Origin: Aedes albopictus
Lineage: Eukaryota > Arthropoda > Insecta > Diptera > Culicidae
NCBI RefSeq assembly: GCF_035046485.1
Contig: NC_085138.1
Coordinates: forward strand, 6,199,409-6,263,408
Length of the DNA stretch: 64,000 nucleotides
Reading direction: 5' to 3'
A program made the translations under genes and the position numbers. Shown piece by piece: positions 48,813-60,524 of this stretch. The notes beneath the pieces are model-generated. The model was given only the letters and a program-made list of their open reading frames with translations, had not been told where the DNA came from and ran no database searches. Every line of letters begins with the position of its first letter. Position 1 is the stretch's first letter.

Positions 48813-49032
48813 TAGGGTATGTGTTCCATCATTAATCTCACGCTCCCATTTTCATCCTATTTCAAAACGAGCGATTACGGCACAGATTGATTCCGTTCTT
48901 TTTGTTTTCATGGGTGCTCACTTCTAACAAAAAATACAAAAATAACAAACAAAACGAACAGCGCTTCAATCCTTTGTTTTTCGTAGGATGAAAATGGGAG
49001 CCACATGCTTAAGAAGGGAACCAATACCCTAT
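48813..49032. mobile_element. Foldback MITE, TAGGGTATGTGTTCC termini
   Basis: The left arm TAGGGTATGTGTTCC followed by CGCTCCCATTTTCATCCTA is the near-complement of the right arm AGGATGAAAATGGGAGCC and GGGAACCAATACCCTA. About 220 bp. The exact duplication at the ends is unclear. Confidence 0.65.
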
Positions 49033-49328
49033 TAAGGACTGATTTTTCACAACATTTTTTGCATATTTTTCAGTTATGCCTGAAATTTCATAGAGAAAGC
49101 TCTGAATATAACTTTGAAGGAATCTCTGCGGAAGAATTCCTTAAAAAACCTTTGAAAATCCCATGGTGAATTTTCTGGAGGAATATCTGGAGGAACTTCT
49201 GGAGAAATATCCCGTAGATTTATAGGCAAAATCCTGAAGGAATCCCGAAAGTAATTGCTGTACAAACCTCCAGATTAGGTCTTGGATAAATATCTTGAGT
49301 TATTTCTGAAGAAATCCTTATAAGCATC
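49033..49328. repeat. Degenerate GGAATTTCTGGAGG-type repeat
   Basis: Short block of the same degenerate repeat, interrupted by the palindromic MITE that follows and resumed after it at 50254. Confidence 0.6.
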
Positions 49329-49330
49329 TA

Positions 49331-50251
49331 CAGGGGTTACTCAAAATAACTGGTACAGGTAAAATTTTCACTCTTCAAAAAATGTTCAACTCGCTGTAAC
49401 TTTTCGAAAAGTGCATCAAATATTCTCAATTTTTTACTGTAAGTTCATCAACTAGTTGTGTAGCAGTAGTCCAATTTTGGAGAAGATCGGACCATTGTCC
49501 ACGGAGTTATAACGATTCTAGAAAAAGGTAAAATTATCCGATAGCCAACTTTGAGCTGTTATATCTCCGGATTCAATGAACCGAATGCAATGAAATTTTG
49601 ACCATTCATGACTTGTATAATGAGCTATGAAAAACCTTTGACTTAACTTAAAATTCTTAACACGGAAGAAAATTATAACGATTAGATTATTTTTCTAATA
49701 AAACACCAAATTATCCAAAACTTCAACATCGTTTCAAAATTCAAGATGCAAATTATAGTTCAATTAATTTCCCTCTAAATGACTTATATATAAATGTGTT
49801 TTGAAGGAAAGTTACAACATAGCCGCTTATAAATTGAGAAAGTAATAGGATCCATATTAGAAATTGATGAATTCACTAAAAAATCGTGAAATGAATGAAA
49901 TCATTATAACTTTTTCTCTTGTTAAAAATTTAAAGTTAAGTTAAACGTTTTTAAGAGTTCATCATATAAGTCATGAATGGTCAAAATTTCATTGCAATCA
50001 GTTCATTGAATCCGGAGATATAAAAGCGCAAAGTTGGCTATCGAATAATTATACCCTTTTCAAGAATCTTTATATCTTCGTGAAGAATAGCCCGATCTTT
50101 TCCAAATTTGAACCACTGATACACAACTAGTTGATGAACTTACAGTAAAATTTTGAGAATATTTGATGCCCTTTTCAAAAAGTTACAGCGAGTTGAACAT
50201 TTTTTGAAAAGTGAAAATTTTACCTGTCCCAGTTATTTTGAGTATCCCCTG
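49331..50251. mobile_element. Palindromic TA-flanked MITE, CAGGGGTTACTC termini
   Basis: The ends CAGGGGTTACTCAAAATAAC and complement abut TA (49329-49330 and 50252-50253). Inverted homology continues almost to the centre near 49790, for example AACTAGTTGTG against CACAACTAGTT and ATCTCCGGATTCA against TGAATCCGGAGAT. A CAGGGG start and a TA target fit Tc1/mariner-mobilised MITEs. Confidence 0.85.
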
Positions 50252-50253
50252 TA

Positions 50254-51030
50254 TATAGAGATGGATTCGTGGATAACATCTTCAAAAAAATCCCTGTTAG
50301 GTTACCAGATAAAATTTCTGAAGAAATCCATGGAGGAATTCGGAACAATAAAACTGGTGGAATATCTAGAGCAGTTCCTCGAGGAATCCCAACAGAAAAT
50401 GGCTTGATAAAATCTAGGATGAATCCTGGAGAATTTTCAGCATGAACTTCTAGATAAATCTCAGCAGGAAGAAATCGCAAGAGAATTCCTAAGGCTATAA
50501 TAAGAGATAATGCTGGAGAAATCCCAAAAAGAATTCCAAAAAAAAAAACGCTGTTCGACTTAATCAAGGCGAAATAACTGAAACCATTTGTTATTTGTTG
50601 ATATACAGATATTTTTTTTGAAAAATCTTCAAAACGATTTCTAGAACAATCCATGGATGAATCCCGGTAGAATTTCTGAATGATTCCGTGGAATAATTTC
50701 AGGAGAACTTATTGGAGAAATACCTAGAGATATTCCTATAGAAATTCCTTGAAAAAGTCCCGCAGGAATCCCAGCATGAATTTTTGGAGGAATCCCAGCA
50801 AGAGCTCCTCAAGATATTCGAAGAAAAACTTACAGGGGAATATTTGAAGGAATTCTTATAGAAATCCCCGGAAGAATACTAGGAGAAATTTATGAAGAAA
50901 TTTTAGAAGGAATCCGTGGAAGAAAACCGGCAGCAATTCCTAAAGTAATTCCAGCAAGAAAATGTACATCATGAATATCCTGGAGCAATCCCTGAAGTAA
51001 TAGCAAGTATTCTTGAAGGAATCTCTGGAA
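50254..51030. repeat. Degenerate GGAATTCC/GAAATCC-type repeat
   Basis: Continuation of the degenerate repeat. The 144-codon minus frame at 50220-50654 spans the MITE end and the repeat and is not a gene. Confidence 0.65.
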
Positions 51031-51349
51031 AATGAAGCAAATTCGGTATTAATATAGAAATAAGACGAGATTCAGTTAAAGATGTGCCAACCCCAGCATC
51101 ACATATTTCGGGATATCTCACTTATACTCACATTAACAGAAAATATTTGACATTTGTTCTGTATGTTCTAAGAGGAACTTACCTTTTGAGAACATTTTTA
51201 GTTGGATTAAGGGTTAGGCGCTACTAGAGCAGAAGTGCATTAGTTTACAGAAATATTTGGACTCAAGAAAAAAAGTCACACTTCGTCTGCGAGCTGTTCC
51301 CAACATAATGCAGTAGGAAGAAGATATTTCTGGCTCAATCCTTTAAATA
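51031..51349. other. Unassigned sequence
   Basis: About 300 bp of non-repeated sequence. No features recognised. Confidence 0.35.
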
Positions 51350-52030
51350 GTTTACGGGAAGTTCCTAAAAAACTTCTTCAAATTGGACACTTTCATTGTT
51401 TTTCTGTGAAAAAATTTCTGAGGAAAAAAACTTATAAGATTTTCTATAGGAATGCATAGGGATTTTTCTGGGATAAAAATTATGGAAAGATTTCTAAACG
51501 AATCCTTCCAGAAAATTCTGAAGGAATTTCTAGTGGAATTCCTGAAGGAAGCGGTGAAGAAGTATCTAAAAAAAATCAAAAAAATTCTTAATGGTAGATT
51601 TTCTTGAAGATTTTTTAAAGAAATTTCTGGAAGCAATTCGTGAAGAATATTTTCGAATGGATCCTTAGAGGGTTTTCTGAAAGAATCCATAAAAGAATTT
51701 ATTTTAGACTTTCTGAATTTCCGTTTGTAACAATATAAAAAAATATACAAAAAAAAAGTAATCCGTGCCTGAATTTCTGAAAAAATCTTTCAGAAATTTT
51801 CAAGAAATTCTCAAAGGAATGTAAGATTTATAAGAAGATATCTCTGTCAAATTTCTGGAGGAAGTCTTCCTAGTGGCATTTCTGCAAAAACCGCTGTAGG
51901 AATTTCTGAAGCAATCAAAAGCAAGGAAATTTCTGAATGAATTCTTGGATGATTTTTTTTAATGAACCCTTGTAAGAATTCCTTCGGGAATTGCCAGTAG
52001 AAATTTGAAAGAAATTAAAACAATTCCTCG
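51350..52030. repeat. Degenerate GGAATTTCTGAAG-type repeat
   Basis: Another block of the same degenerate repeat. The 132-codon minus frame at 51352-51750 is a by-product. Confidence 0.6.
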
Positions 52031-52739
52031 ATTTGTAATTATTATATGACGTTTAACGACATCTACTGAATAATATTGATTTTAAAATGACAATGGTGAG
52101 TAAAACGCACTTTTTTTCGTCAAGGCATTTTTATTTTCCTCGAGAATCGTTCGCAAAATTTGGAGTAGAAAAAATCAAGGCTGACAAAATCGGGTCATCA
52201 CTGTATTTATATTGTAATAATTTTTATTTTAACCAAAAGTCTTGAAACACAGAAAAACCTCTTTGATGGATTTATTTCAAAATCTTTCTAAAAAGATAAT
52301 AAAAAAATGTATAACAAAAAAAAAGTAAAAAGAATTTAATAAAACTTTATATTTTTTTGAGAAAGTATAACACTCTTTTGAACTAGAATTTTAAACTCGG
52401 CCTCCAAGTTATGCACGTCATTGAAAGTGCACCAGACATCCAAAAAATATGAACTTCATGATCTACAAGTTCTACTATAGTGGGGCCCCTAGCATCTACA
52501 AAAACGATGAGCAAATAACTTTGTCTTTGTTTTTGGAGATTACTTGAACAATGTGAAAAATGAAGTTATTGTTGAACCCCTGAAAGGTGGGAGCCTGTGG
52601 CCTTGCCCCACCCATTACGAACACCAGACCACCATACCAAAGAGTTCATCAAACTGGTATCTGAGAATATATTCAAGATTGTTTCAAAAGCCTTATAGTT
52701 GCTCAAGAAATGAACTCTCAAAAAGTCTCTATAAAATTC
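52031..52739. other. AT-rich sequence, nothing recognised
   Basis: No terminal repeat, RNA gene or coding homology is visible. Confidence 0.35.
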
Positions 52740-52747
52740 AAAGATGC

Positions 52748-52952
52748 TCTCTCTCTCTTCTTGGCGTAACGTCCTCATTGGGACAAAGCCTGCTTCTCAG
52801 CTATGAGCACTTCCACAGTTATTAACTGAGAGCTTCCTCTGCCAATGACCATTTTGCATGCGTTCACCGTGTGGCAGGCACGAAGATGCTCTATGCCCAA
52901 GGAAGTCAAGGAAATTTCCTTTACGAAAAGATCCTGGACCGACCTGGACCGG
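52748..52952 (-). mobile_element. Feilai-like SINE, 5' truncated copy
   Basis: Minus-strand copy of the element at 35584. It keeps the body (AGGAAGCTCTCAGTTAATAA, GAAGCAGGCTTTGTCCCAAT) and the 3' tail, which here ends in a GA microsatellite. Almost all of the tRNA-related head is missing; only GGTCGGTCCAGG-like sequence remains. Direct repeats AAAGATGC at 52740-52747 and 52953-52960 are probably the target duplication, so the truncation would have occurred at insertion. Confidence 0.8.
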
Positions 52953-52960
52953 AAAGATGC

Positions 52961-53690
52961 ATATTGTCAATTTAGATAACACCAGTTTACGTTTTAAAAG
53001 AAGTTCCTTTCTATACTAGTATTTTATTTTTTTTTCTCTTCCTGTCTTGCTTTCCATCACCTTCTCATCTTCGTTTATTTCTGTTTTTTTTTCTCATCAA
53101 CTTTATACTTTGATATTTTCATTGCTGCTGTAATAATATTTTTTTTCTATTTTCCTCACTTCCTTTCACTTATCACTTATCTTTTCGTCTCCTTTTTCGT
53201 TATCTTCTTATGTTTCTTGCCTAATAGTTTTAATCTTTCTTTATTCTCTTTATACTCTTTCTCTATTACCTTATCTTCATGAATTTCAATCTTTCTATGT
53301 TCTGATATCTAGTATTTCTATCCTCTTTTTTCTTATTTTGTTATATTAAATCTATTCAACTTGGCAATCTTTCTATATCTATGTTTTGATCTCTTCCTAC
53401 CTTCTGACGTTCCTATCATGTTATATTAATACTTTCCGATTTTCTATGTTTCTTGGATTCGTACTTTTTTATTGTGAATTTTAACTTAGAGCTTGCTTTT
53501 CACACCTTGATCCACCCTTTCAATTTTCCATCTTTTTTTCCTTTTATACCAACATTTATCCTATTTCGCTTTTTTTTTTTCATTTTTTCTCTAACCTATC
53601 CTTAATCTTCTTCTGATTTTCCTACCACTATCTGCCTTACTCATCATCTTTCTATATTGCTAACTTGATGTCTATTGACAGCCAAGGGCA
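52961..53690. repeat. Pyrimidine-rich tract
   Basis: Strong C/T bias on the plus strand (TTTCTT, TCTTTC, CTTATC words) with no fixed period over about 0.65 kb. A similar tract is at 63150-63540. No gene. Confidence 0.6.
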
Positions 53691-53968
53691 AAACAAATAG
53701 AACTGCTAGCCAACTCTATTTCAGTACAATCAAATGTAATACACTTGAGCTTTTTAAAAGCCAAGAACTAGGAGTGCATTAGTTAAAACAGGGCATAAGA
53801 AACAGAAATTTTGTGTAAAAATTAAGCCAGTGCTTCGAATGTGGAAACTTAGTTCGGGAGAACAGGTTTCGCTCCCGAGGGTTGGAGATGAAGCCAAGGT
53901 AGTTTCTAAGACTTCTTCGGGGTTTCAATCCAGTTTTGAAACGTTTTTTTATCGTGAATTTTAGCTTA

Positions 53969-54121
53969 AGGTGAAACTGAATACATTACATTTTTGGTTT
54001 GGAGATCAGGAGACACCCCATTTAATGAGTATGAAAACCGATATTGAGAATATTGCTTCGTTATTTAATAAAAAAAGTCAAAAAACAAAAAAAAAATGAG
54101 GATATTGATCCAGTTTTGCCT
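53969..54121. mobile_element. AGGTGAAACTG foldback MITE, copy 4, internally deleted
   Basis: A 153-bp relative of 35057. It keeps the AGGTGAAACTG end, AATATTGCTTCGTTATTTAA and the CCAGTTTTGCCT end, but has lost most of both arms. Confidence 0.65.
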
Positions 54122-55039
54122 CAAACTTATTCTTCACAAGAAGTTTTAGAACGAGTTTTAAGGGCGTTGCAGTTGGAATCAGAGAGTTTCAGCAACTATA
54201 TACTTCTTCGAACCGACTGAAACTATATTTAAACGCTCCTGAATGCCCCCAATATCCCTCAGGATTCATTGCAACATTGCATTGAAACACCTCTGAAAAT
54301 CCACTGAAACGCTGAGCCCCTGAGGTTCCCTGAGACGCTCGTGATACGTCTCTGAAACCCCGTGGGACCCCTTGAAGCACCCTGAAACCCCATAGAGTTC
54401 CCGAAACCCTGTGTTACCTCTTGAAACGCGCCTAAAAAGCCGCCTGAGATCCCCTGTAACCGCTGAGATCCACTGAGGCCCTTTGATACGCCCCTGAAAC
54501 CCCATAAAATCACCTCAGACCCTCTCAAATGCGCCTGGCAATGCCCTGAGAAACCTCGAAAAAGTTTGTTGGTTAAATCATTTTTCTTGCAGTTTCTTGT
54601 GATTGCTGGGGTAATTTCCGAGGGTTTTGGGGGTTCTATGGGATTTCAGGGTTATATGATGGGGCTTAAGGGAATCTCAGGGCGTATTTGTGGGGTTCCC
54701 AGGAGGTCTTATGGGGTTGAAGCGGGTGTTAGGGGTGTTTCAGAGTGAGTTACTGAGACTTAACTTAACACCCTTAAACTTTTTTTATTATCTTCATTAT
54801 CGAAATTTTTAAGGCGGGGCTTTGCTTCAGCATCTGGAAAACCGCTGATATTCCCTGATTCCCTTTCAGAACCAATAAAACACCTTTTAAACTCCTCTGA
54901 ATCCCCTTGGTATATTCAAACACCTCTAAATCTCCCAAACGCTGAAATTTCCCTAAAACTAACTGAAGCCCCTGAGCCTCCCATGAATTCCCTGAAACCC
55001 TTGGATACCCCTCTAAAATGACCCCCTGAGGCCGCTTAA

Positions 55040-55153
55040 CCCTTCGTGATAGGATAGTTTCGCCACTGTTGCTGCAACCTCGCTGACCTCGAATACGTTT
55101 GTTATGCTCGGTTTGATCACCAGGGTCACATTGACCCCTCCGGCTCCACAGGG
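55040..55153. mobile_element. piggyBac-type mini-MITE, copy A
   Basis: About 114 bp between TTAA (55036-55039) and CTAA. It contains CGTTTGTTATGCTCGGTTT and ends CTCCGGCTCCACAGGG. Alignable with 57305-57419. Confidence 0.6.
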
Positions 55154-56307
55154 CTAAAACCCTAAAAACCTTTGCAACGCTCCTGAAACGCCTCTGAAAA
55201 GGTCCTAAAAACTCTCAAGAGCTCCTGAAATGCCCCTGGAAACCCATTGAAGCCCCTTGAGATCTCATGAAAACCGGTAAGACTCTTCTGAAGTGCCCTT
55301 GCAATCCTCTGAATACACACTGAAATTCCCTGAAACCCCCTGAAACCCCAAAGACCATCAGAAACCCTCCGAAACCCTCCTTGCTGTTCTCTGTGATTGC
55401 ATGAAACATCCATGAAAATATCACGAGACCCCCTGAAATTTTTCTAAAAACCTCTGAAAATCGGGTATTCTGCATTGGCCGCAAGGGGGAAGGTGGTGTC
55501 AAAAAACATCCCTTGAATCCCCTTGCAACGGTCCTGAAATTCTTTGGGAATCGCTAAAACGCCACCGATACCTTTTAAGTCCCCCTAAAAGCATTTGAAA
55601 CCGCCTGGAACTCCTGGATGTGACGAAGAAACCCTCCTGATTCCCACTAAAACGCCCTTGAAAACACAGCAAAACTTTTTGAGAGCTCCTTATATCCTCA
55701 GTAATCATATGAAACGTAACTGAGACCCCCTAGGGCGCCCTAAAATATCCCTGGAACTTATATGAGATGCTCCTGAAACCCCCTAGAGATACCTTCGAAC
55801 TCCTGTGACATTCGTGAAACCCCCCTGAAGCTCCCTGAAACCTCTTTAAAATGAAAGAAACGTCCCTGGCACCTTCTCTTCGCCCCTTAGAAACCCTATG
55901 TAACGTCCTTGAAGCCCCTTGAAATTTCCTTGGATCCCCCATGGAACCTCCTGAGTCCTTGCAATGCCTGTGAAACTTCATCAAACCCTCCTATGAGTCC
56001 CATGAACTCCAGTACTGGTACCAAATAGCCCTCGCTCTGTTTCGTATTAGACCCGTAAACACTCAAGGTTTTTGTTATCAACAGTCTCGTTACAACAAAA
56101 TAAACATGATTTCACAAAAAAAAAACTATATGGAAGTCTATGATGGAGTTCCAAGAATTTTTTTCAATGTGGGTCCTCAACATCTGATAAGCTCTATATT
56201 AGCATAACTTGTATACTATAGCTTTAAACATAACTTTGTTAGGTTCCTGAAATGGAATGAAATAGAATAGAAGATATCTCTTGGAATGCAGGGAGGAATC
56301 CATGATA

Positions 56308-56500
56308 GAACCTCGGAAGGATTTTCTGGATGAATGATTGGATAACTTAATTGGACAAGTCAATCCCAGGAGGAATACCAAACGAAATCCCTGAATAATC
56401 CCGGGAGACACACTGAGGAATCCCGGAAACAATCCATGAAAGAAACCCGCTAGGATTCTTGGACAGGTTCCAAGATCCTTAAGCAATATTGGGAGTAATA
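56308..56500. other. Paralogous empty site and right flank
   Basis: TTGGAATGCAGGGAGGAATC, then CATGA, TA and GAACCTCGG at 56281-56316 correspond to the left and right flanks of the 2.63-kb element at 59328-61957. This segment preserves the pre-insertion state with a single TA (56306-56307). Downstream homology continues (AGGAATCCCGGAAACAATCC here against AGGAATCCCGGAAATAATCC near 62103). Confidence 0.7.
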
Positions 56501-56607
56501 CCTGTAGAAATGCTGGAATCTATCCCTGAAAATCACAGAAAGCAGGGTTCATGATTTGAAGTAATTCATTAAGAGAGGAAATGTTGTGCAATTATTATGT
56601 CAATGCT

Positions 56608-59327
56608 ATGAGAAAACTTAGTTCGTGAGAACAAGTTTTGCTCCCGAGGGTTTGAGATGGACCAAGGTGGTTTTAACGAGTTACATGAGTTTTCAAGCCA
56701 GTTTGAGGGCGGATGTATGGGGTGTTTTTTTATTTCTTCATAAATTTTCACAGAAATTTTAATGTAAATTTTAACTTAAGAGCTTATTCTTCACAGTTTC
56801 AGGGGTGTTCGAGTTTCAACAAATCTTTTGAACTCCCCTGAAACTTCTTCAGACCAGCTGAAATAGCATTTAAATGCACCTGGACTTCCCTGAACACCCC
56901 TGATATCCCCTAAGATCCCTTGCAGCATCTCTGAAACGCCTCTGAAAAGCTCCTAAAGCCCCGTGAGACCCCCTGGACACCCGTGATACGTCCCTAAAAC
57001 TCCATGGAATCTCTTGAAGTATCCCTGAAACCCCATAGAATCCAGAGACCCTTCTTTAACCCGTTGAAACTCTCCAGAAAATCCTCTGGAGCCTCCATAT
57101 AAGACCCTATGTTACCCTCTGAAACCCCATATAAGATCCTATGTTACCCTCTGAAACCCCATAGAACCTCCAGAGACTCTTTAAAACCCCGTGAAACGTG
57201 TCAAGGGGCTTTAGAAGGTCTCTGTGGGTTCCATGGGATTTCAAGGTTGTGTCAAGGGGTTTCACGGGGTTACAGGGCAACTTACGGGACTTCAGGTGGT
57301 TTAACCTTTTGGAGCCGATTTTTTTCGCCGCTGTCGACGCAACCTTGCTGATGTCGAACACGTTTGTTATGCTCGGTTTCAAAGCCGGGGTCATATATGA
57401 CCCCTCCGGCTCCAAAGGGTTGAGGGGCGTTTCAGAGGAAATTACGGAGCTTCAGCACTTTTTTTACTATCTTTATGAATGAAATTTTCAAAATCGAGTC
57501 TCTAATTCAGCATCTGAATGCTGCTGAAATTCCCCAAATATCCTCAAACCCACTGAAACACCTTTTGAATGGCCCTGTTTGTAGCCCTTGAGACCTACAA
57601 ACACCCTTAAAACTCTCCTGGTATGCCGCTGAAGCTTCCTGGAATGCCCGGTAACGTTCTTGGAAACCCCCTGAGACTCCTCTATAACTCCTCTGAAACC
57701 TCCAAGTAGCCGTTGATAAACAACGTATACTTGGATGGGGAGGGTTAGTCTCGCCAAAGTCTACGCGCCATATAATTAAAAAAAATATGAACAAAAGTCT
57801 ATGAGAGGAAAGGAGGGTGGGTTTGAGATGTTGAAATTTAGGTCGGTGTGGTTTATAAAAAGCCCCCCTAGGACTTTTTGCAATACTCTTGAAACGCATC
57901 TGAAATGCTTCCAGTAACCCTTAAGAGTCCCTGAATTGACCCAGAAATCCCCTGAAATCCCATAGAATTTCAAGAAACTCTCTGAAACGTCTCTGGCAAT
58001 CTTCTGTGACTGCATGAAATGCCTCTGAAAACATCACTGAGACCCCTTAACAAAATCTTGAATTGCACTTGAGACCACCTGGGACGCCTTAATGCGGTAA
58101 GGAAAACACTAATAAACTCCTTGAGAATCCTTAAAACCTTTTAAAGCCCACCGGGACCCTCTGTAATCACTTGAAACATCTTTGAAACCCCCTGAGGCTC
58201 CCTAAAAGACTCCTGAAACATTCATGAAACGCCCCTGAAACCACCTGGCACATCTTCAGACCCCCACTAAATTTCCTGAAACCCTGAAGCCCTCCTGAAA
58301 CCTCTTGAAAATTCAAGAAACGTCCCTGACACTCCCTCAATACCTGTTAGCAGCCACTGGACGAAATTTCATTGAAATTCCTATGGAGACCTTGGAATGT
58401 TCGTAAAACTTCTTCAAACATCCCTGTGAGTCAGCACTCGCTCTGTTGCATACATTAAATTCGGATTAACCCGTTTATTACCCAAGGTATTTAAATAAGG
58501 TAATTTAAATCTCCATAAAAAATGGTTATCAACAGTTAAGTTACAATAAAATAAACATGATTTCACTAAAAAAATTAAGTGTCTATGGTGCAGTTCCTAA
58601 AAAATTCTTCAATATGGGTCCTTAATTTCTGATATTTTTCCTAGTTTTATTTTAGCATAAATTTCATACTGATTCGTGTTGATACTAGCCAAGCATAATT
58701 TTGATGACTTATTAGTCTTGTGGGGGTTTTGACAACCGTCATAAAACCTTATACTTTTTATTTTGGTTTTATAATGGCTTAAAGCACCTTGTTTAGTCTA
58801 TATGACTGAAAAACGATACTTGGGAATACATATATTTACAACGAGTGAAAGAGAAGATAACCACTCAAGAATAATGAGAAATCAACACTTAGAGGACATC
58901 AAGGTGTTTAAAAACCTCATTTCTCTCTGTTTTCCTATTTTGCTCTTACTCGCCAACTTTCATTAGCTCTAACTCACGCTCAATTCTAGAACTTTTTCTT
59001 CCCGGTAAAAATACTGTCAGGATTCCTTTGTTGTTGGATTTTTGTTGTAGAAGTAATTGCCCAAATAATATTTTGATGGCGAATAAGTTTTGTAGAGGTT
59101 TTCAGAACCGTCTTTAAACCATATACCTTTTATTTTGATTTCATGATGGTCCTAAAAACTTCTTCTAGTTTATTTGACCAAAACAATATTACTTGGCTGA
59201 AGATATTGCGAAAGGACTCTCAAGAAAAATTCTTGATGGAGTCCTTGGATGAATCACTGGAGATCCAAGAACAAGTTTGTAAACAAATCATGGAAAAAAA
59301 TTGGAATACAGAGAGGAATCTCTGATA
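56608..59327. repeat. Segmental duplication, copy 2, left part
   Basis: Starts GAAAACTTAGTTCGTGAGAA, then GC-rich CCCTGAAAC repeat with an inverted patch at 57190-57300, then AAATAAACATGATTTCAC (about 58550), matching copy 1 in order. 58670-58830 and 59050-59210 are diverged tandem duplicates of each other (TTTTGATGACTTATTAGTCT and TTTTGATGGCGAATAAGTTT). No gene. Confidence 0.6.
57305..57419. mobile_element. piggyBac-type mini-MITE, copy B
   Basis: About 115 bp with terminal inverted repeats CCTTTTGGAGCCG and CGGCTCCAAAGGG, flanked by TTAA (57301-57304) and TTGA. Too short to encode anything. The termini and target fit piggyBac-derived MITEs. Confidence 0.7.
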
Positions 59328-59939
59328 CAGTATGCGGCAGGAAAAAATGCGAAAGTGTTTTTCAACTTCAAACCTCATTTTCGTCCATTTGACGTTAACC
59401 AATCTATGTTCAATGTTCCATGATCTCTAATAGGCTAGTTTTCTGTAAAGTTAATCAAAAATTTCCCCATTTTGGTCACCAACCTTTACAGGGCGGCGCC
59501 TGAAGCTGAAGACAATCAAAATTTTCAAACCGCAGAAAAGTACACAGGTCGCTAAATTTCGTATCTGATAAAACAAAATTTTTAATTTTCTCTACAATAT
59601 CATCAAATACATTTACTTATTTCATCTAGTATGTGAAATACACAGCTCTGGATCAGTGTGGTCTGGTTGTTCATCGAATTTAAGCTAATTTTTTTACTGT
59701 TATAGTCAAGTTGTTTAATGACCATTGGGCGCGCAATTTATTGATACCCGGTTATTGGGCTTACAATATCACATGTTAAACATCAAATATGTTTATTTTT
59801 GTCAATTTCTTGATTTTGCTTTGGCTGACCAAGCCATGTGGGAAATTACACTGTTGAAAATGCTTTGACATCCATGTGCACAACAGAACATGTGCTCGAT
59901 GAACAAATTGAGATTTGAAATTATGAAAAGAAATCCACG

Positions 59940-60013
59940 TACTCCGGTGAGACTCGAACTCACGACTCCCAATTCGCTAGACGGGCGCTTCTATTCCTTC
60001 AAGCTACGGAGTC
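59940..60013 (-). tRNA. tRNA-Ala(AGC)-like sequence, copy 1
   Basis: The minus strand folds as a 74-nt cloverleaf. The acceptor GACTCCG pairs with CGGAGTA, six pairs plus a 1-72 mismatch. The D arm is GCTT/AAGC with GG in the loop. The anticodon loop is CTAGCGA with U33 and anticodon AGC; the stem has one mismatch and one G-U pair. The T arm GTGAG-TTCGAGT-CTCAC is perfect. A box TAGCTTGAAGG and B box GTTCGAGTC are present, and a TTTT run lies about 10 nt downstream. The stem mismatches and repeat context make a tRNA-derived repeat more likely than a working tRNA gene. Confidence 0.55.
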
Positions 60014-60450
60014 ACTCGACTATCTCCGTCGCCAGCAGGCCTAGAACTGAACTCGATTCCACAATCGCACATGGTTATCTTCTTTTCACAATCCAAACCC
60101 CCTTCGGATGGGATTAGATGAACATCTAACACATTGTCTGTTGTGCACATGTATGTCAAAGCGGGAGAGGAAGTTATTTTTAATTGTCGAGAGCTTCGGG
60201 CACTGCCTTCCAATCACTTATTGGTATGGCAATTAGTGTGCAGTCGGACTCTCGACGGGTCGGTCCTCGGCCGACCGAATACGGTAAGGGTGACCGTAGC
60301 ACCTTACAAATGTCAATTTCTTGATTTTGCTTTGGCTGACCATGCCATGTGGGAAATTACACTGTTGAAAATGCTTTGACATCCATGTGCACAACAGAAC
60401 ATGTGCTCGATGAACAAATTGAGATTTGAAATTATGAAAAGAAATCCACG

Positions 60451-60524
60451 TACTCCGGTGAGACTCGAACTCACGACTCCCAATTCGCTAGACGGGCGCT
60501 TCTATTCCTTCAAGCTACGGAGTC
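60451..60524 (-). tRNA. tRNA-Ala(AGC)-like sequence, copy 2
   Basis: Identical to copy 1 and exactly 511 bp downstream, same strand. Same cloverleaf, AGC anticodon, A and B boxes and mismatches at 1-72 and 29-41. Confidence 0.55.

Larger units (their letters stand above)
53839..56500. repeat. Segmental duplication, copy 1 (CCCTGAAAC-rich)
   Basis: Starts GAAACTTAGTTCGGGAGAAC and passes through about 2 kb of GC-rich degenerate repeat around CCCTGAAACCCC (12-15 nt spacing). The repeat briefly inverts to GGGGTTTCAGGG words at 54600-54760. It then reaches AAATAAACATGATTTCAC (about 56098) and GAACCTCGGAAGGATTTTCT (56308). The same landmarks in the same order recur from 56608 onward. Spurious open frames of 60-95 codons come from the in-phase repeat. 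Confidence 0.65.

Noticed and set aside
50220..50654. 144-codon minus frame with hydrophobic stretch
   Set aside because: Spans the end of a MITE and degenerate repeat; the apparent membrane segment comes from repeat words.
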